A stretch of 64,000 nucleotides of DNA. Source: Archegozetes longisetosus (taxonomy: Eukaryota > Arthropoda > Arachnida > Sarcoptiformes > Trhypochthoniidae). The position numbers and the translations under genes were made by a program. The stretch covers positions 5,410,001 through 5,474,000 of the forward strand of contig JAEMBT020000002.1 in NCBI GenBank assembly GCA_018873245.2. The letters are read 5' to 3'. Of this stretch, positions 1-11,522 are shown piece after piece. The notes beneath the pieces were generated by a model that did not search any database, was not told where the DNA came from, and worked only from the letters and a program-made list of their open reading frames with translations. How positions within the stretch are numbered: the stretch's first letter is position 1; each line of letters starts with the position of its first letter.

Positions 1-60
1 TGCGTTATTTTTACCGGCGTTATTTTTAGTGGCGTTGTTTTTGCCGCGTTGTTTTGACGC
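1..60. repeat. short tandem repeat at window edge
   Basis: About four imperfect copies of a 14-16 bp unit that reads GCGTTRTTTTTRSCG. It runs off the left edge of the window, so its full extent and type (minisatellite or element end) cannot be judged. Confidence 0.6.
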
Positions 61-569
61 GATACGCTCTTGGATAGGGAATTAGGTAAAAGTATTTGGA
101 ATTTCACATCGATGCCCCTGATTTCAAATCTTTATACTAGTAAAAATCACACTTAATGAAAACTCTACACAAAAACTTAGATCGAGTTTTTCATTTTCAA
201 TGAGATCCCGAGTCACAAAAATAATTGTGACAATATATTGTTCTATCCTTTTGGTCGACATTTGATTCAGAGATGTCCATTAAGCTTATATTTGGATCAA
301 ATAAATCAGCTCAAAGAGAACTAAACCAGACATAAAACGTAAAACTATCAATATTTAAACTGGAATATAGATCAAAAATAGATTATAAAAATATTTGAGG
401 TGAGATTTCGAATGTGCAGGCAGTCTTTTTAGATAATTTCCTGTCCCTAACTTTAATATAAAAAATGGCTTTTATATAGTAAATATTGTAAAGACTTTTT
501 TCCTTTACATTTCTCCCATAGCCTAAACTTATACTTTCCCACAGTCAGACATAAATTATGAAGCGGGGT
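61..569. other. intergenic, nothing recognised
   Basis: AT-rich sequence without an open frame of useful length, clear repeat or RNA gene. Confidence 0.5.
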
Positions 570-800
570 CTGTCACAGGGAATACAATGCTAACCCTTAG
601 CACTATAGTAAACCCAACTAAAGCTATTACCCGACAATACCCCCTATTCCCCCTATCATTTAGCACAAACTGCTACGAGTCTCTGCCCCAACTTTGGGAG
701 AAGCTTCCCTATAAAAGTGATAAGCAAACGTGTATTAACTGTCTTTTACCTCGTATTCCTCAATAAAGTAAGTTAAAGAAATCCAAAAATTGTGTTGTGC
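570..800 (+). mobile_element. possible solo LTR
   Basis: This block is more GC-rich than its surroundings and begins with TGTCACAGGG. It has a TATAAAAG box near 710 and an AATAAA signal near 763, spaced as in the promoter and polyadenylation region of an LTR. I could not define the 3' end or a target-site duplication, and no internal retroelement sequence flanks it. It could equally be a short host promoter or exon. Confidence 0.25.
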
Positions 801-902
801 TACGAAATTATATTGCAATATTATAAACAAAAAACTGTTATAGTGTGTGTCTTAACTGAATAATACATAACACTGAGTAATAAATGTAGCTGTTTCAGTG
901 AA

Positions 903-1058
903 AGATATCAAAACCGAGGTGATGTACGTCTTCAGACAATTGATTAGTATATAAACATGATTATCACTTTCAGCTGATACATGGTCATAGATGATAAATA
1001 TCACGTTTATATTCTAATCACTCGTATAAAACGTACGCTAACTCCGTTTTGATATCTA
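903..1058. mobile_element. short inverted-repeat element (MITE-like)
   Basis: The left arm starts GATATCAAAACCGAGG. The right arm, read on the minus strand, starts GATATCAAAACGGAG. Similarity continues through a TGATTAGTATATAAAC-type motif about 45 bp in, with a short loop. No coding sequence is present. It is a small non-autonomous element or a degraded hairpin repeat. Confidence 0.6.
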
Positions 1059-2249
1059 TTGTTGGAACGATTTCCTATGCTCATGCTTCTTAAGCGATCT
1101 TTAAGAATATGCTTTAAATTTACAGTTTAAATAACGTCGAGTAGATTAATATCATTGGTCTAAAACTTGTTCAAAGTTTTTAGGAATTTAACACGCTCAT
1201 ATAGGGGTTTTAAAGACAGAGATTTCGACTGCCTGCACAACCGAAATCCTACCATATCTGATCGAATAATTTGTGGGATAAATCAACCAGCTCAAGTCAA
1301 TTACTAATTTGGAAATTTTCAAAAGTAGAACTTATTTTAATCAGAAATCAACGATCAATTTAATTTATTTTCAACATTCGAAGAGCTTAATTTAAGCTGG
1401 TTGATTGAACTATTACTTTCAGTTTCATTCGGGTCGGACCAGAAGTACAGAAATATCGATCGGATTAGACCGAGTGCTTTTTGACCAACGTACATCTTTT
1501 ATTTGAAATTTACATAAACTTGATTAAAATTTGTGAATGTCTTATTTTAATCTTTATGTTGTGAACAGGGAAGAATAGCTGGTATTAATATCGCTCGATG
1601 AATCAGAATAATTTGAAAACTTTGGCATTACAGTCACCCATAACTATTTTTCAATAATTTCAATAGTTCTTTAATTGAATTTTTCATCGGCTTGACTAAA
1701 ATTTATTAATGTCTTATCTAAATTATTATGTTGTAGGTAAAAAGCATAATTGTTATCAATACCATCAGATCAATGGTAATGATATTGTGAATACTGAAAC
1801 TTTTAGTCTCTATTTCATAAATATTTTCTTCATTTTTCTTTTCTCTTTTCCTTGTGTTGTTTCAAGGAAGGAGGAACTGTAGTTCTTAATTGAATACAAC
1901 TGTGGAAATTCTTTACATTATATGGCTCTGTTTTATAAAACAGCCATAAATAGAAGGAGGATAGTGTAAACAAATCTGTGAAAATACTTCGTCTGCTGTC
2001 AATTAAGACAACGCATGAGTGACCAATCAATGTTTGAGCGGCCAATGGTCAACACCGTTTGGCTAATAGCCCAAAAGTTTGAATATCATGTATGGACATT
2101 ATTTTAAACCAATGCTTCAATTTTTGTCTTAGTCACTTGCTCGCATCGCAATTCGGACTTGTGACCAGATCTTCAGAACAATTTTTTGTTTCTGATACAA
2201 AATTATTGGTAAATATCGAGTAACTAGGGCACAATTGAATATATATATA
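1059..2249. other. intergenic with degenerate direct and inverted repeats
   Basis: A weak inverted repeat has arms at about 1278 and 1407, each holding the TCAACCAGCT motif or its complement. A degenerate direct repeat of about 170 bp period covers about 1500-1620 and 1670-1790; both copies carry a CTTGAYTAAAATTT...AATGTCTTAT...TTATGTTGT series. No gene is supported; the 71-codon minus-strand frame at 1830-2045 has no recognisable content. Confidence 0.4.
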
Positions 2250-2916
2250 TATATTCTGATTCGCCATCCTCCCCTGAGTTCAAAAATATAGGACACGCTC
2301 TCTTCCGACCCTTAGTTTAGGCTCCACCCCTTATCTTCAATTTTAATCAATACGCATATAATTCAACTCGCCACTCCTCTCTGACACCAGATATGTAGGC
2401 CACGCCCTCTCAGACTCATTATGACCACGTGGAAGTGGTCTGTCTCAGTCCCCGCCCTTGACTGAGTATGCTTTTTAACCTATGGGTTTAGCCTCGTCTT
2501 CCATTAGACCTTTGCTGGTGGGTGCCGGGACTGCCTTAGGGCAGAATCTGTATGGTTAAAAGTGAAATGAGATGCAAAACTAAATCCATAGGTTTTCCGA
2601 CATCCCCAGCAAAGGGTGGGAGCTGAGACAGATCACCTCCGCATGATAAATTCTGGGTAATGCTAAGAGTCTACCAACCGCAATAAATCACATACACAAT
2701 CTCAAAATTCGATTTGACAATATACCTTTGAAAGGCCCTATAGGTTACTACATGGGTCTGAGGGGTGTGGGCAACATATCCTGTGTCAGAGACGCGTGGC
2801 AAGTCGAGTTATATGCATATTGATGAAAATTGAAAATGAGGGGTGGAACTAAACTAAGGGCCAGAGGACGCGGCCTATATATCTAAACTCAAGGGAGCAT
2901 GGCGAGCCAGAAATTA
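2250..2916. mobile_element. large foldback element, about 670 bp
   Basis: Two long arms pair over most of the element. The left arm (about 2256-2420) holds CGCCATCCTCCCCTGAG, then a CCCTTAGTTTAGG...CCACCCCTT block, then ACTCGCCACTCCTCTCTGACAC. The right arm (about 2745-2911) holds the same series in reverse complement. A second inner pair, GTCTGTCTCAG at about 2439 and CTGAGACAGATC at about 2622, and a third around ACCTATGGGTTTAG, fold the centre. It is markedly more GC-rich than the flanks. No open frame; superfamily unknown. Confidence 0.75.
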
Positions 2917-3267
2917 TTTATATTTACTTTTTTCCCTAATTATCCGATATTTACCAAATTATTTGTATTCAAATCTTCATGCAACATACTATGAATTCAA
3001 TCTATATCTTAAAACTGAAGTTAACTTGTGTCAAGGTTATGTATATTTGGCGACCCATTCAAACTTTCAGTGATATAGGTATCAGCAATTAAATTTTAAC
3101 ACCGATTACGAATAATAACTCTTAACATTTGCAAAGTGACAATAGATTAACAAAAAACCAATTAATTTTTCTAGCATTTTATGGAAGTTTTATAGAAATA
3201 ACGCAAAAATAAGTTGTAAATTAGATAAGAATTAATGCTATGATTTTCTTGGAAACTTTCACCGCTT
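2917..3267. other. intergenic, nothing recognised
   Basis: AT-rich spacer between the foldback element and a possible orphan exon. No motif noted. Confidence 0.4.
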
Positions 3268-3560
3268 TCAGTAGTTTTTATCATTATGTGACTTGCTATC
3301 ACTTGGTTCATTAGTGACATCAGCTTCAAAATTACTTTCTGTTGTCGAATCTGAACTATTCTCAGTTGAACTTTGGATAGATTGCACGCTATCACCTGAG
3401 TATATGTCTGTCTCAGTAACAATTTTGTCAAATTCTATTGATTCAGTTGATTCTATTGCACTTTCTTTAGAAATATGTGTTGTGCTTATCGTGTTTTCAT
3501 CTGTTGAGCCGTTACTATTATCAGTCATGTTCTCTTCAGCAGCAATATCTGATTTCCAAA
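3268..3560 (-). CDS. possible orphan 3' exon, Ser/Thr/acidic
   Basis: A minus-strand frame runs from an acceptor-like AAATCAG at about 3562 to a stop at 3268. It encodes roughly 97 residues that are almost entirely Ser, Thr, Glu, Asp and Asn, ending SHNDKNY. Such composition suits a disordered tail or extracellular linker. No matching upstream exon was found: the sequence 5' of it on this strand is unremarkable and then becomes a transposon. It may be the last exon of a gene whose other exons were lost, a relic of the neighbouring membrane-protein gene, or chance. Confidence 0.25.
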
Positions 3561-3882
3561 ACCTTTTAGTAATCTTTCACTTAAAATAGTATTTTCAGGG
3601 GTTAGAAATTTAATTTACAGAAACTGCTATTCTAAACTTTATATTTTGAAATTCCGAAGTGCAACCAAACTTCATTTTAATGATTATGGTATCAATGATA
3701 ACTTTTAATAATATTAACTTGATAAATTAAATTGAGTCACAATTATAAAAAGATTTATTTGGCAGCTAATCAATTTTTTACTATTATACCATGAAAACGC
3801 AAAATGTCTTTCTCACAATTTCAAAACATTTGAATGTAAACTTGAAAAAGAAACAGATTCAGATATTAAACCATAGAACTTA

Positions 3883-4459
3883 CAGGGTTGGGCATAAGTT
3901 ACGCAACATATGAAATTTTAATTACAAAAAAAACTACAGAAGATATCAGAATGAAATAAATTGTATTTTATTCACAAAAATATGCGGTTTAATTAATTGA
4001 CCTTTCAAAATATCTATCCTCAATGGCTGCCAAGTGCTGGAGCCGAGTCTAAAAGTTGATTGCTGCATGCTGTCTGATCGGATTGGACGCCGAAAAACAC
4101 ACTGGAAGGGGTATTGATTGGCCCTCATATTCTCCGGACGTTACAGTTTGTGACTTCTTTCTTTGGAGCTGTACTAACGATAAAGTGTATGAGACAACTA
4201 TACAGAACCTCGAGCAACTCCAAGAACACATCACAGAAGTCATTCAGTCACTCTCCGAAGACATCAGACAGCGTGCAGTGACCAACTTCAGACTCGGCTC
4301 CAGCACCTGGCAGCCATTGAGGGTAGACATTTAGAAAACTTAATTTATTAAACCGCATACTTTTGTGAATAAAATGCAATTTATTTCATTCTAATATCTT
4401 CTGTAGTTTTTTTTTTGTAATTAAAATTTCATATGTTGCGTAACTTATGCCCAACCCCG
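3883..4459 (+). mobile_element. snapback Tc1/mariner-type element with TA duplication
   Basis: The ends are near-identical inverted repeats: CAGGGTTGGGCATAAGTTAC on the left, and CGGGGTTGGGCATAAGTTAC on the right when read on the minus strand. Each end is flanked by TA (3881-3882 and 4460-4461). The arms are unusually long, about 190 bp. The left arm is not the 5' end of an autonomous element but an inverted copy of the 3' end, because it carries the reverse complement of the last transposase codons (CAATGGCTGCCA...TGGAGCCGAGTCT). The element is 577 bp and non-autonomous. Confidence 0.85.
4110..4334 (+). pseudogene. C-terminal fragment of Tc1/mariner-like transposase
   Basis: About 75 codons inside the 3883-4459 element read as the end of a Tc1/mariner-group transposase. 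The motif WPSYSPDVTVCDFFLW matches the family's WPxxSPDLxPxDFFLW block, which includes the third catalytic acidic position. It is followed by DKVYET and a leucine-rich helix. The frame closes at 4334, just inside the right inverted repeat. The first two catalytic aspartates and the DNA-binding region are missing, so it cannot be active. Confidence 0.75.
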
Positions 4460-4670
4460 TATTATGTTTAACCGTGAGTAAATCGGCGCGACCCCATAAA
4501 ATTCGAGAGAAAGACCATATTGATAGCATCGTTGAGATGAATTGAAATCCAAAAAAAATTTTGAGACACCCCTACCCGTTTAAGAAATACGCTCACTTTT
4601 CTATAGTTAATGTTTAGTCGAGTTCTGGGTGAGTGGAGCATTGTAAAAATCATGTAATCGGTTAGTTAAT

Positions 4671-4965
4671 AGTGCTCGACGAAATGAATCGAATTATATC
4701 AATAAGTACGAACCACGCTTACCCATTTGTGAAATTTGTCCATTTTAATTCCAGTCAATTTTAAGTTATATTGAGTGAGTGGAGCTTACTAATGATATGA
4801 AGGCGATACTCTTGAATGAAGGTGATGAGAGCGACGTGTTCAAATGTAAATTTAACCGCTAGCGGTTTTACATTCTTGAAAATTGGAATTAAAATAGACA
4901 CATTTCACGAACGGGTGGATGTGGTTCATATATATTGATACATTTCGATTCGTCTCGTCGAGTAC
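4671..4965. mobile_element. inverted-repeat element (MITE), about 295 bp
   Basis: Arms of about 85 bp face each other: left AGTGCTCGACGAAATGAATC at 4671, right the complement of AGTACTCGACGAGACGAATC ending near 4965. Both continue through TATCAATA, GAACCACR and a CCCRTT...GTGAAAT block to TTTTAATTCC. The loop of about 130 bp is non-coding. A third, partial copy of the inner arm motif (GGATGGGCATGGCTCATATA) sits at about 5059-5090, suggesting an older copy next to it. Confidence 0.75.
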
Positions 4966-5492
4966 TGTCAACTAGGCCTATTACATTATTTTATAATGCT
5001 TGGCCCACTTGTGAATAGGTATGAGATGAATTTCACTTTAAATGGGTGTATCACTTGAACGGATGGGCATGGCTCATATATATTGATATCGACCCTTATT
5101 TCAAAAGAAAAAAATGTAAATCTTCATCTTTTCATGTTAAAAAGTTCGTACCAGCCTGTTCTTAAGTTCACTGCACAAACTGAGCAAAATATCAAGCGAG
5201 CTCTCAGTCACACTGAGTCTACAAACATCTGAACTAAACTCAAAGTTTTACAATTTTCTTCACTTTGATTTTATCTTCAAACGAAAAGTTATGGCTTCAG
5301 GGAAACTCGAACTCAAATCATTGATCGAAAAAATTTGAGACAGAAATCAAGATCTAGTTTTTATTTAAAAAATGGCAATATCAAGAAAAAGAACACCAAT
5401 TAATTTTGAAAATACCAAATAAGTAATGGAATAGTAATCAAATTTGATGTATTATAGAATCTTTTGAAAACAAAATCCGAATTCAATTATCT
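4966..5492. other. intergenic and likely 3' UTR of the next minus-strand gene
   Basis: Holds the partial repeat arm near 5060-5090. The minus strand carries an AATAAA-type signal (plus-strand TTTATT at about 5360), about 130 bp beyond the stop codon at 5493, which may end that transcript. Nothing else was seen. Confidence 0.4.
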
Positions 5493-6917
5493 TCAACGTA
5501 ATTGAAGTGATTGTAATTCTAGCTCTTCATTAGAGTTAATATGATTGGTAGCCTTACTCTCTTTCTTGTTCTTTAAATGAGACTCCAGGTCAGATTCTGT
5601 TTCAGATTTAATTGTTTTTATGGTAATAACTGATCCCTTTCTTTGGTCTCTTCTTTTATTTGAATGTTTTGTCTTCAAATAATTAAAACAAACAGCAGCG
5701 AAAAGAGTCATTAGTATACAAGTTACAGATATAATAGTCAAAAGAATCATCAACAACACTTTCATTTGGTTCCGATATTCTGAATCTGTATCTGTAGAGC
5801 AAGGTTTGACAGATTTTCCAGGAGCAGTTCCTGAAATCTTTGTTGTGACATTTGTTGGTGAACTCGCAGTCGTGGCATTCATCTGCTCTCTAGTTGTTAA
5901 CAGAGCTACTGCTTCACTATCAAGTTCGGAAGTTGTCTCAATTGGAGAGCTAGTCATATCAGTTGAAGAGGTTATTACCATATTATCGCAGTTGAAGAAA
6001 TCCCATGTGTTTTGACCCTTTAATAAAAAAAAGGCAAAAATTTAGTTTTAAAAATATTTAAAAATTTAATTAAAAATTATAACAAGAAACAAACCATTTC
6101 TTCGAGAAACTGGCTGTTGATTGTGTACTTCCACAATTTATTATCGATAACAAGCAGGATATCTTCATCGATCGAAATGGCTCCATTCCGAGCTTTCTTC
6201 TTGTCCGAAATGTTCTCGATATGATGAATCATAAAAGAAATGATATCTTTTTCGTTGATCTCAAATATACAAACTGATGAATCACTAAAAATAATGGACA
6301 TTCTTTTAGGACTATCTTTTCCTTCAGGATAAAAGAAGACCGAGCCATCGATTCGACCACTTATTTTAAAGAATTCAGCTACGCTTGAAGTATTGGCTCG
6401 ATTTGCTTTCCACGGAATATTAGTATCGCTATCACTAACAGACATAAACACTCTTTCTTCTAGTCTACGAAATATATAATAGGAATTACCATCAAATACA
6501 AATGTAACATTTGTTGCATCAAAGTTAGAGTCTTCGCAATTTTCATCAGTTTCTTTACATTTAACATAATCTGGAGCACAAAATGCCGACTCAAATGATG
6601 GCTTTTTGTAACCTATTTCGAGAAGAAATTTGTAAAAGTATTCGAAAGGTTGATAAGAGCTTTGACATCAACTTACCATAGAATAAGTCACTTAAATGAA
6701 TAGGATTTTCGATTTGAAACCATCTGGTTTGATTTTCTGTGTTTTTGTTAGGTCTCAATAACCAAACATTTTCAGGCTTTCGAAAAGCATAAATAGTATC
6801 ATTAAAATTGAAGACTGAGTCAATTAAGTTATTTTTGAATTTGTCATCACAAAAATCTTGACATTTAGCGATTAAGAATAAGCTAAGAGAAAATATATTC
6901 AAATTGAAAAAATTCAT
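5493..6917 (-). CDS. unknown type I membrane protein, possibly hemopexin-like
   Basis: Three exons join in frame: 6917-6677, 6612-6095 and 6017-5493, with introns of 64 and 77 nt carrying GT-AG ends. The product is 427 residues. Residues 1-20 form a signal peptide. An extracellular part of about 250 residues follows, with segments such as IDSVFNFNDTIYAF and FDATNVTFVFDGNSYYIFR that resemble hemopexin blades (Asp-x-x-Phe...Tyr-x-Phe). A Ser/Thr-rich stalk (about 266-335) precedes one membrane helix at about 340-364 and a basic, charged tail of about 60 residues. N-glycosylation sequons occur in stalk and ectodomain. The hemopexin resemblance is by eye and too weak for a family name; a lineage-specific receptor or matrix-binding protein is the safer description. 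Confidence 0.7.
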
Positions 6918-8321
6918 TTCTGATCAAAAGTCGATGAATAAAACAACGTTTGTATTTAGGCAAATAAGTGATGAAAATTATGGTGGTTCTAATGAAATGA
7001 GTGCAACAATTGAGGTTCGATTTGAAACAATAATTTTCAAAATAGACATTTAAAACCCTATCAAAAACGCGATAACAATGTTAAAAGATATTCAATAGAA
7101 AAGTTTTAAAATAAAATCTATCCCTTTCATTTTTAAATATCTACTGGAAATGATTGAGACAACTATCTGAATGCTTGTTGTTTATTGGGAAATTCTAGTT
7201 TATTAATTGGTTGTGCAGTATATAAGTTAATACCTCTTCTTTATTTCGAAACAATCACACTCTGAGCCAATTTACCAAGAGTGGCAGAGATGTGATTCAG
7301 TGTCTGAAGCTTGAACAAATTATAGTTTTGGTTGTTGTGATTTTTCGAACAATCGATTAATTGGCTCTCATATTAATTACTAATCTTATTTTCTGGGTAC
7401 CGAGACTTTAGAGATTAACACAGCTGTCTCTAACCTAATCTATCTTATTCCTTATCTCAATTTGGCAATAAAATTTAAGCTTTCTAGTTTCATCACATGT
7501 GTTCGATATAGTTCTGGTCACATGCTTCTTGATTATTGAATATGAAAATATAATAAAGCATGAAATTATCGTACCATAAGTTGAGTCATTCTTAAAATTT
7601 GAAAATATATCCTGATATTTAAGTACTGATAAAAATATAGCATCTGAAATGAGAAAGTAACATTAATATTATAAGTACAGTTTTAATCTATAAGTTTGAA
7701 TATAAACTTCTTGAATTAGCATCAGTTTTAAGTTAAGCAGAAACAGCTATTCTTCTGAACACTCGTTACAAGTGATTTAGTTTTGTTAAAAGTACAAAAC
7801 AATCAGTCAATTTTTGAGAGTAGCTTGTTCCATAGTTTTCCTTAACATTGAATCTTATATTGATTAAAGTACTTTAGTTCTTAGATGAGTTGATTATTAA
7901 GGATTTTCAACAAAATTTTGATTAATGCTACTTAACTTATAAGCCTTAATTAATCATCAATAGAATTGCCATTAGTAATGTCATAACTTGCTGCACGGAA
8001 AACAATTCCTAATTAATGACTGCGACAAATTTTTTTTTATTACAAATGCATTTTTAAACTTTAATTCTATTAAAACAAAAATAACATAAACATATTATAA
8101 CTATGAAAACATTAAACAGTTATCAACAGAGAAACAGAATTGGAGTTTGTTATAAGAAGAGCAAAATAGTTTTGAGCGATTGATCAAAATATAATTCTAT
8201 ATAATATTTTATTTTGAATAAAATAATATTCTCACTGGATAAAAAAAGTTTTATAAAGTAAATTCTTGTCCAGAATACTTGTAAAGATTGACAAAAGTGT
8301 TAAAAATATAATCGATTGCAA
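6918..8321. other. intergenic, AT-rich
   Basis: Promoter side of the membrane-protein gene and 3' flank of the wolframin gene. On the minus strand an AATAAA signal (plus-strand TTTATT at 8208-8213) lies about 110 bp past the wolframin stop codon. No other gene or repeat was recognised. Confidence 0.45.
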
Positions 8322-10443
8322 TTACAATAGTGTGTAACGCCATTCAATAGAATCCCAACAAGTCGTACACTTTGCATACAACAGAAGAGCACTATTTGAA
8401 ATGTTATCATAAATCATTTCTATTTTATAAATATCACCACTTTTTAACTTTGACATAAAATCTTGGCTATCGTGACTCATATGAGCCACTATTTCAGAAT
8501 TACTATATTTCATAATAAGTACTATTTGAAAGTCAAAAACTTGCCATTCATTCAAATCTAACGGACTCTCAAATTGAATGTAGTTACTTAACAAGCTCAC
8601 AAAATAGTCTTTTAAGCCTAAACTTAGAAAATGGACAATTGTTTGCAAATGATTGGTTATCTTTTTGATCCTGACAGTCTTTATAGTACTGATGGCTTGT
8701 ATTTTGTGAGTTGATGCTGTACGAGAGCATTCAATTTGTTTCATTAAATCATTCAAATCTTGACAATTATCATAGTATTTATCCCACGATAAAAATCTTT
8801 CTGATCTCGCACTTATTCGTCTTTCATTATACATAATAACTTCCATAGAAAGAAAAAACATAATAGAAATGAAGAAAAAAGTTCTAAACTTTAAGTTTTT
8901 CTTTAGTTTATGCAATAAGTGCGAAATAACTGCTAAAGGAATTAAATGGACAAAAAATTTGAAGCCAACAGTTTTTTCATTATTTAAGCAGCAGAAAAAG
9001 TCTGCGACAAAAATCGCATTCATTGACAGTATTGTAATGAGATTTGATTTCTGAGTAAATTTCAAAAGTATGAGAACAGAGACGAAACCAATCAATAAAT
9101 ATAAGTTTATCTCATTTTCAATTAAATAGTTAAAAGTATCGTAATTTGAAGAATAAAGCAATACATGCGTCAAAATGTTAGGCACAACAATCGTGTTAAA
9201 TGTAATTAAATTAAATTTTTGTCTGAATAAAATAATTGCAATACTAATACCCATTATGATAAGAAAGGATGATGAATAAGAACTATCTTTCAAATAAGTT
9301 AAACTTAAGATTTCGGCTACTAAAAGCAATAGTTGAAGTCTATTCGGATACTCTTTGACAAATGCTAGAAACGAAAAAAGTGCCATCACTAGCCTTAAGC
9401 TAGAAAAGTATGTGTTAAATGAGTTACAAGTTTCACATTCTTTAACATATTCTGTGAAATTTGATTCTAAGATAAAAGACATAAAAAAAGTAGAATCCAA
9501 ATGACAGATATTCTGAAAAATCTAGATTCACTGAGAGAAACTTTGGGATCCCATAAGGTTAAAAGGTTTGCCCATAACTTAAAATTATTAAATTGATTAA
9601 CTTTTTGAACGACTTTTGCAAATGCATACACTTGAATGGCATGAAGTGATAGGTATAAAAATTTCGAGCTCAACAGGTTTTTATATAAAATTTTTACATT
9701 TGGTCTAAAGAGTATCAAACTCAAAATTAAATTTAAATAAATTACTATAAGCAGAGCAAAAACTAATGTAGAATCGATTAAAGCGAATCCATTCCGCAGT
9801 ATTGAAAATAAATTACTATCACATGAACTATCAGCCAATTGAATGGACGGGTTTTCATGTTGAAGAACTTGTTTAACATTTGATGCCAAAACTTTTTCAT
9901 CGATGAGGAAAACTTTGTTAGGTTATCACTAACTTGAACATGAGCGTTTTGATTGACAAATTTTCTTAATTTTAGTATAAGATCTTTATCACTAATTTTC
10001 AAATCTCTTTCATCGGAAATACTTGTGATAATAGTGTTTGCGATAACTTCTGATCTGATGTCAACTTGACTTCTTGACAAACACTTTAAAATGAGGCTTC
10101 TATTCTTGTCAGTTATTCCAATATTTTTTGCGTAACAAACTTCGAGTAATTTGACTGCTTCTTCGTGTCCGTATTTAGCTGCCTGCAGTATCCAATCAAC
10201 AGCTAATTCTGATTTTTGGCAATTGCCCTCAGTTCGAGACTGAGATAACAACTTCTTAGCCAAACATAATTGACTATCAACACAGCCTTCTTCTGCCAGA
10301 TACTCATGAAGCTTACTCATTTCAATATCTGTAACAAAAATATATTGATTGATAAAAAATAAATACATATACAAACACTTATATCTATACAATAATAATA
10401 GTTTGTAACCTTTATGCCACCACTTCTTCCTGTGTCTTAACAT
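8322..10443 (-). CDS. WFS1: wolframin
   Basis: Wolframin is an ER multi-pass glycoprotein linked to ER calcium and stress homeostasis. A frame-consistent model has exons 10443-10410, 10328-9930, 9867-9532 and 9466-8322, giving 637 residues, shorter than typical wolframins (about 850-890). The N-terminal part carries Sel1-like helices (AVDWILQAAKYGHEEAVKLL, about residues 54-75). A multi-pass hydrophobic core covers roughly 160-430. The luminal C-terminal part has the family pattern LSWDKYYDNC, then a beta-rich domain with SGDIYKIEMIYDN and the CTTCW pair near the end. Introns are 81, 62 and 65 nt. The 62-nt intron (9929-9868) has a weak acceptor; a one-base frameshift near 9905 would also restore the frame. 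Additional 5' exons cannot be excluded. Confidence 0.85.
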
Positions 10444-11522
10444 TTATGGTACGCTTTCAGATAGTGACCGAAAATGAAACATTTTCAATTTTCTCAATTT
10501 AGCACTTTCAAAGTTGTTGACCAACAGTTAACTGTTTATCACATAATTGTTTTTTGAATGTTTGCTCACATATTTTTCTACAAACTCGTAAACCACTTTC
10601 TAACTTTCATAAGCTTTATAGTGAAGCGAATGTTTTATCAAAAATAGTTATCGACAAACTTTTCACATTAATACTTATCACACATTTTATTATCTTCAGC
10701 GACTTAGTGAATGATGAAAATTAGTCTCTTTAGGTGAGAAGTCACAAAATGATAAAATAACAAAATTTTGACCCATATTTCAGTCAACAATATATACAGA
10801 AAATTGGCTGTAACTTAGTGTATATGAAAAGTACTGACAGCTTGAATGACGTAATCATAAAAGCTTTGAAATACCTGTTTGCGAACGTATTAGGAGCCAA
10901 CACCTTATATGGAATATGCACATACACATATAAATGGTAAATCTTAATGATTCAATTGTAAAAGTGTCACACTCGTAAGATATCAATTTATTTAATACAA
11001 CACTCCCTTAAGTTTTATCTACCTATTGAGCGTGGTATATTACTGTTGTAACAAACAAGTTAGCTTAGCTGCTAATAGTCGCCATCCATAATACAAATCA
11101 TTTTTATTTTCAAACTTTTAAAGTCTGTACAGTTATTCACAGTGTAAATACAAATAAACAAGACCAACAGTAGCCATGATCCATTCAATTAAAACGACTA
11201 TTATATTATGACAATATTTGAGGAAATGAATTATCTGAATTACACCCATCATTTGACTCTTGTCCAAATTGAATTATTAAATTTTCTACATGCGATCGAT
11301 AGTATTCATAATGAGGTTTAGGTGTAGTTTCAACTAAATGCATTGTAGAGGGCAGTCATAAGTTGGCAGATATATGAGTATCAAAACTTAGACTAACTTC
11401 TAAACAACTAGAGTTATTTAAAGATCAAATATTGAATGCAGGAAGCTTCAAATTTTATTTGTACAAATTAAACTTAATATTAAAATATAATTTACATAAT
11501 AAATTGAATTTTTGACAATGGA
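10444..11522. other. intergenic, AT-rich
   Basis: 5' flank of wolframin and 3' flank of the LRR gene. A minus-strand AATAAA signal (plus TTTATT at about 11454-11459) sits about 65 bp beyond the LRR gene stop. Nothing else was recognised. Confidence 0.45.

Noticed and set aside
3293-3589. 98-codon plus-strand frame
   Set aside because: Antisense shadow of the Ser/Thr-rich minus-strand frame; Leu/Val/Ser bias is the expected mirror.
9467-9532. Coding continuation SESRFFRISVIWILL after exon 3 of wolframin
   Set aside because: It lies inside the inferred 65-nt intron (GTGAAT...ATCTTAG); splicing joins VSL to KSNFTEYVKE in frame, whereas reading through hits a stop.
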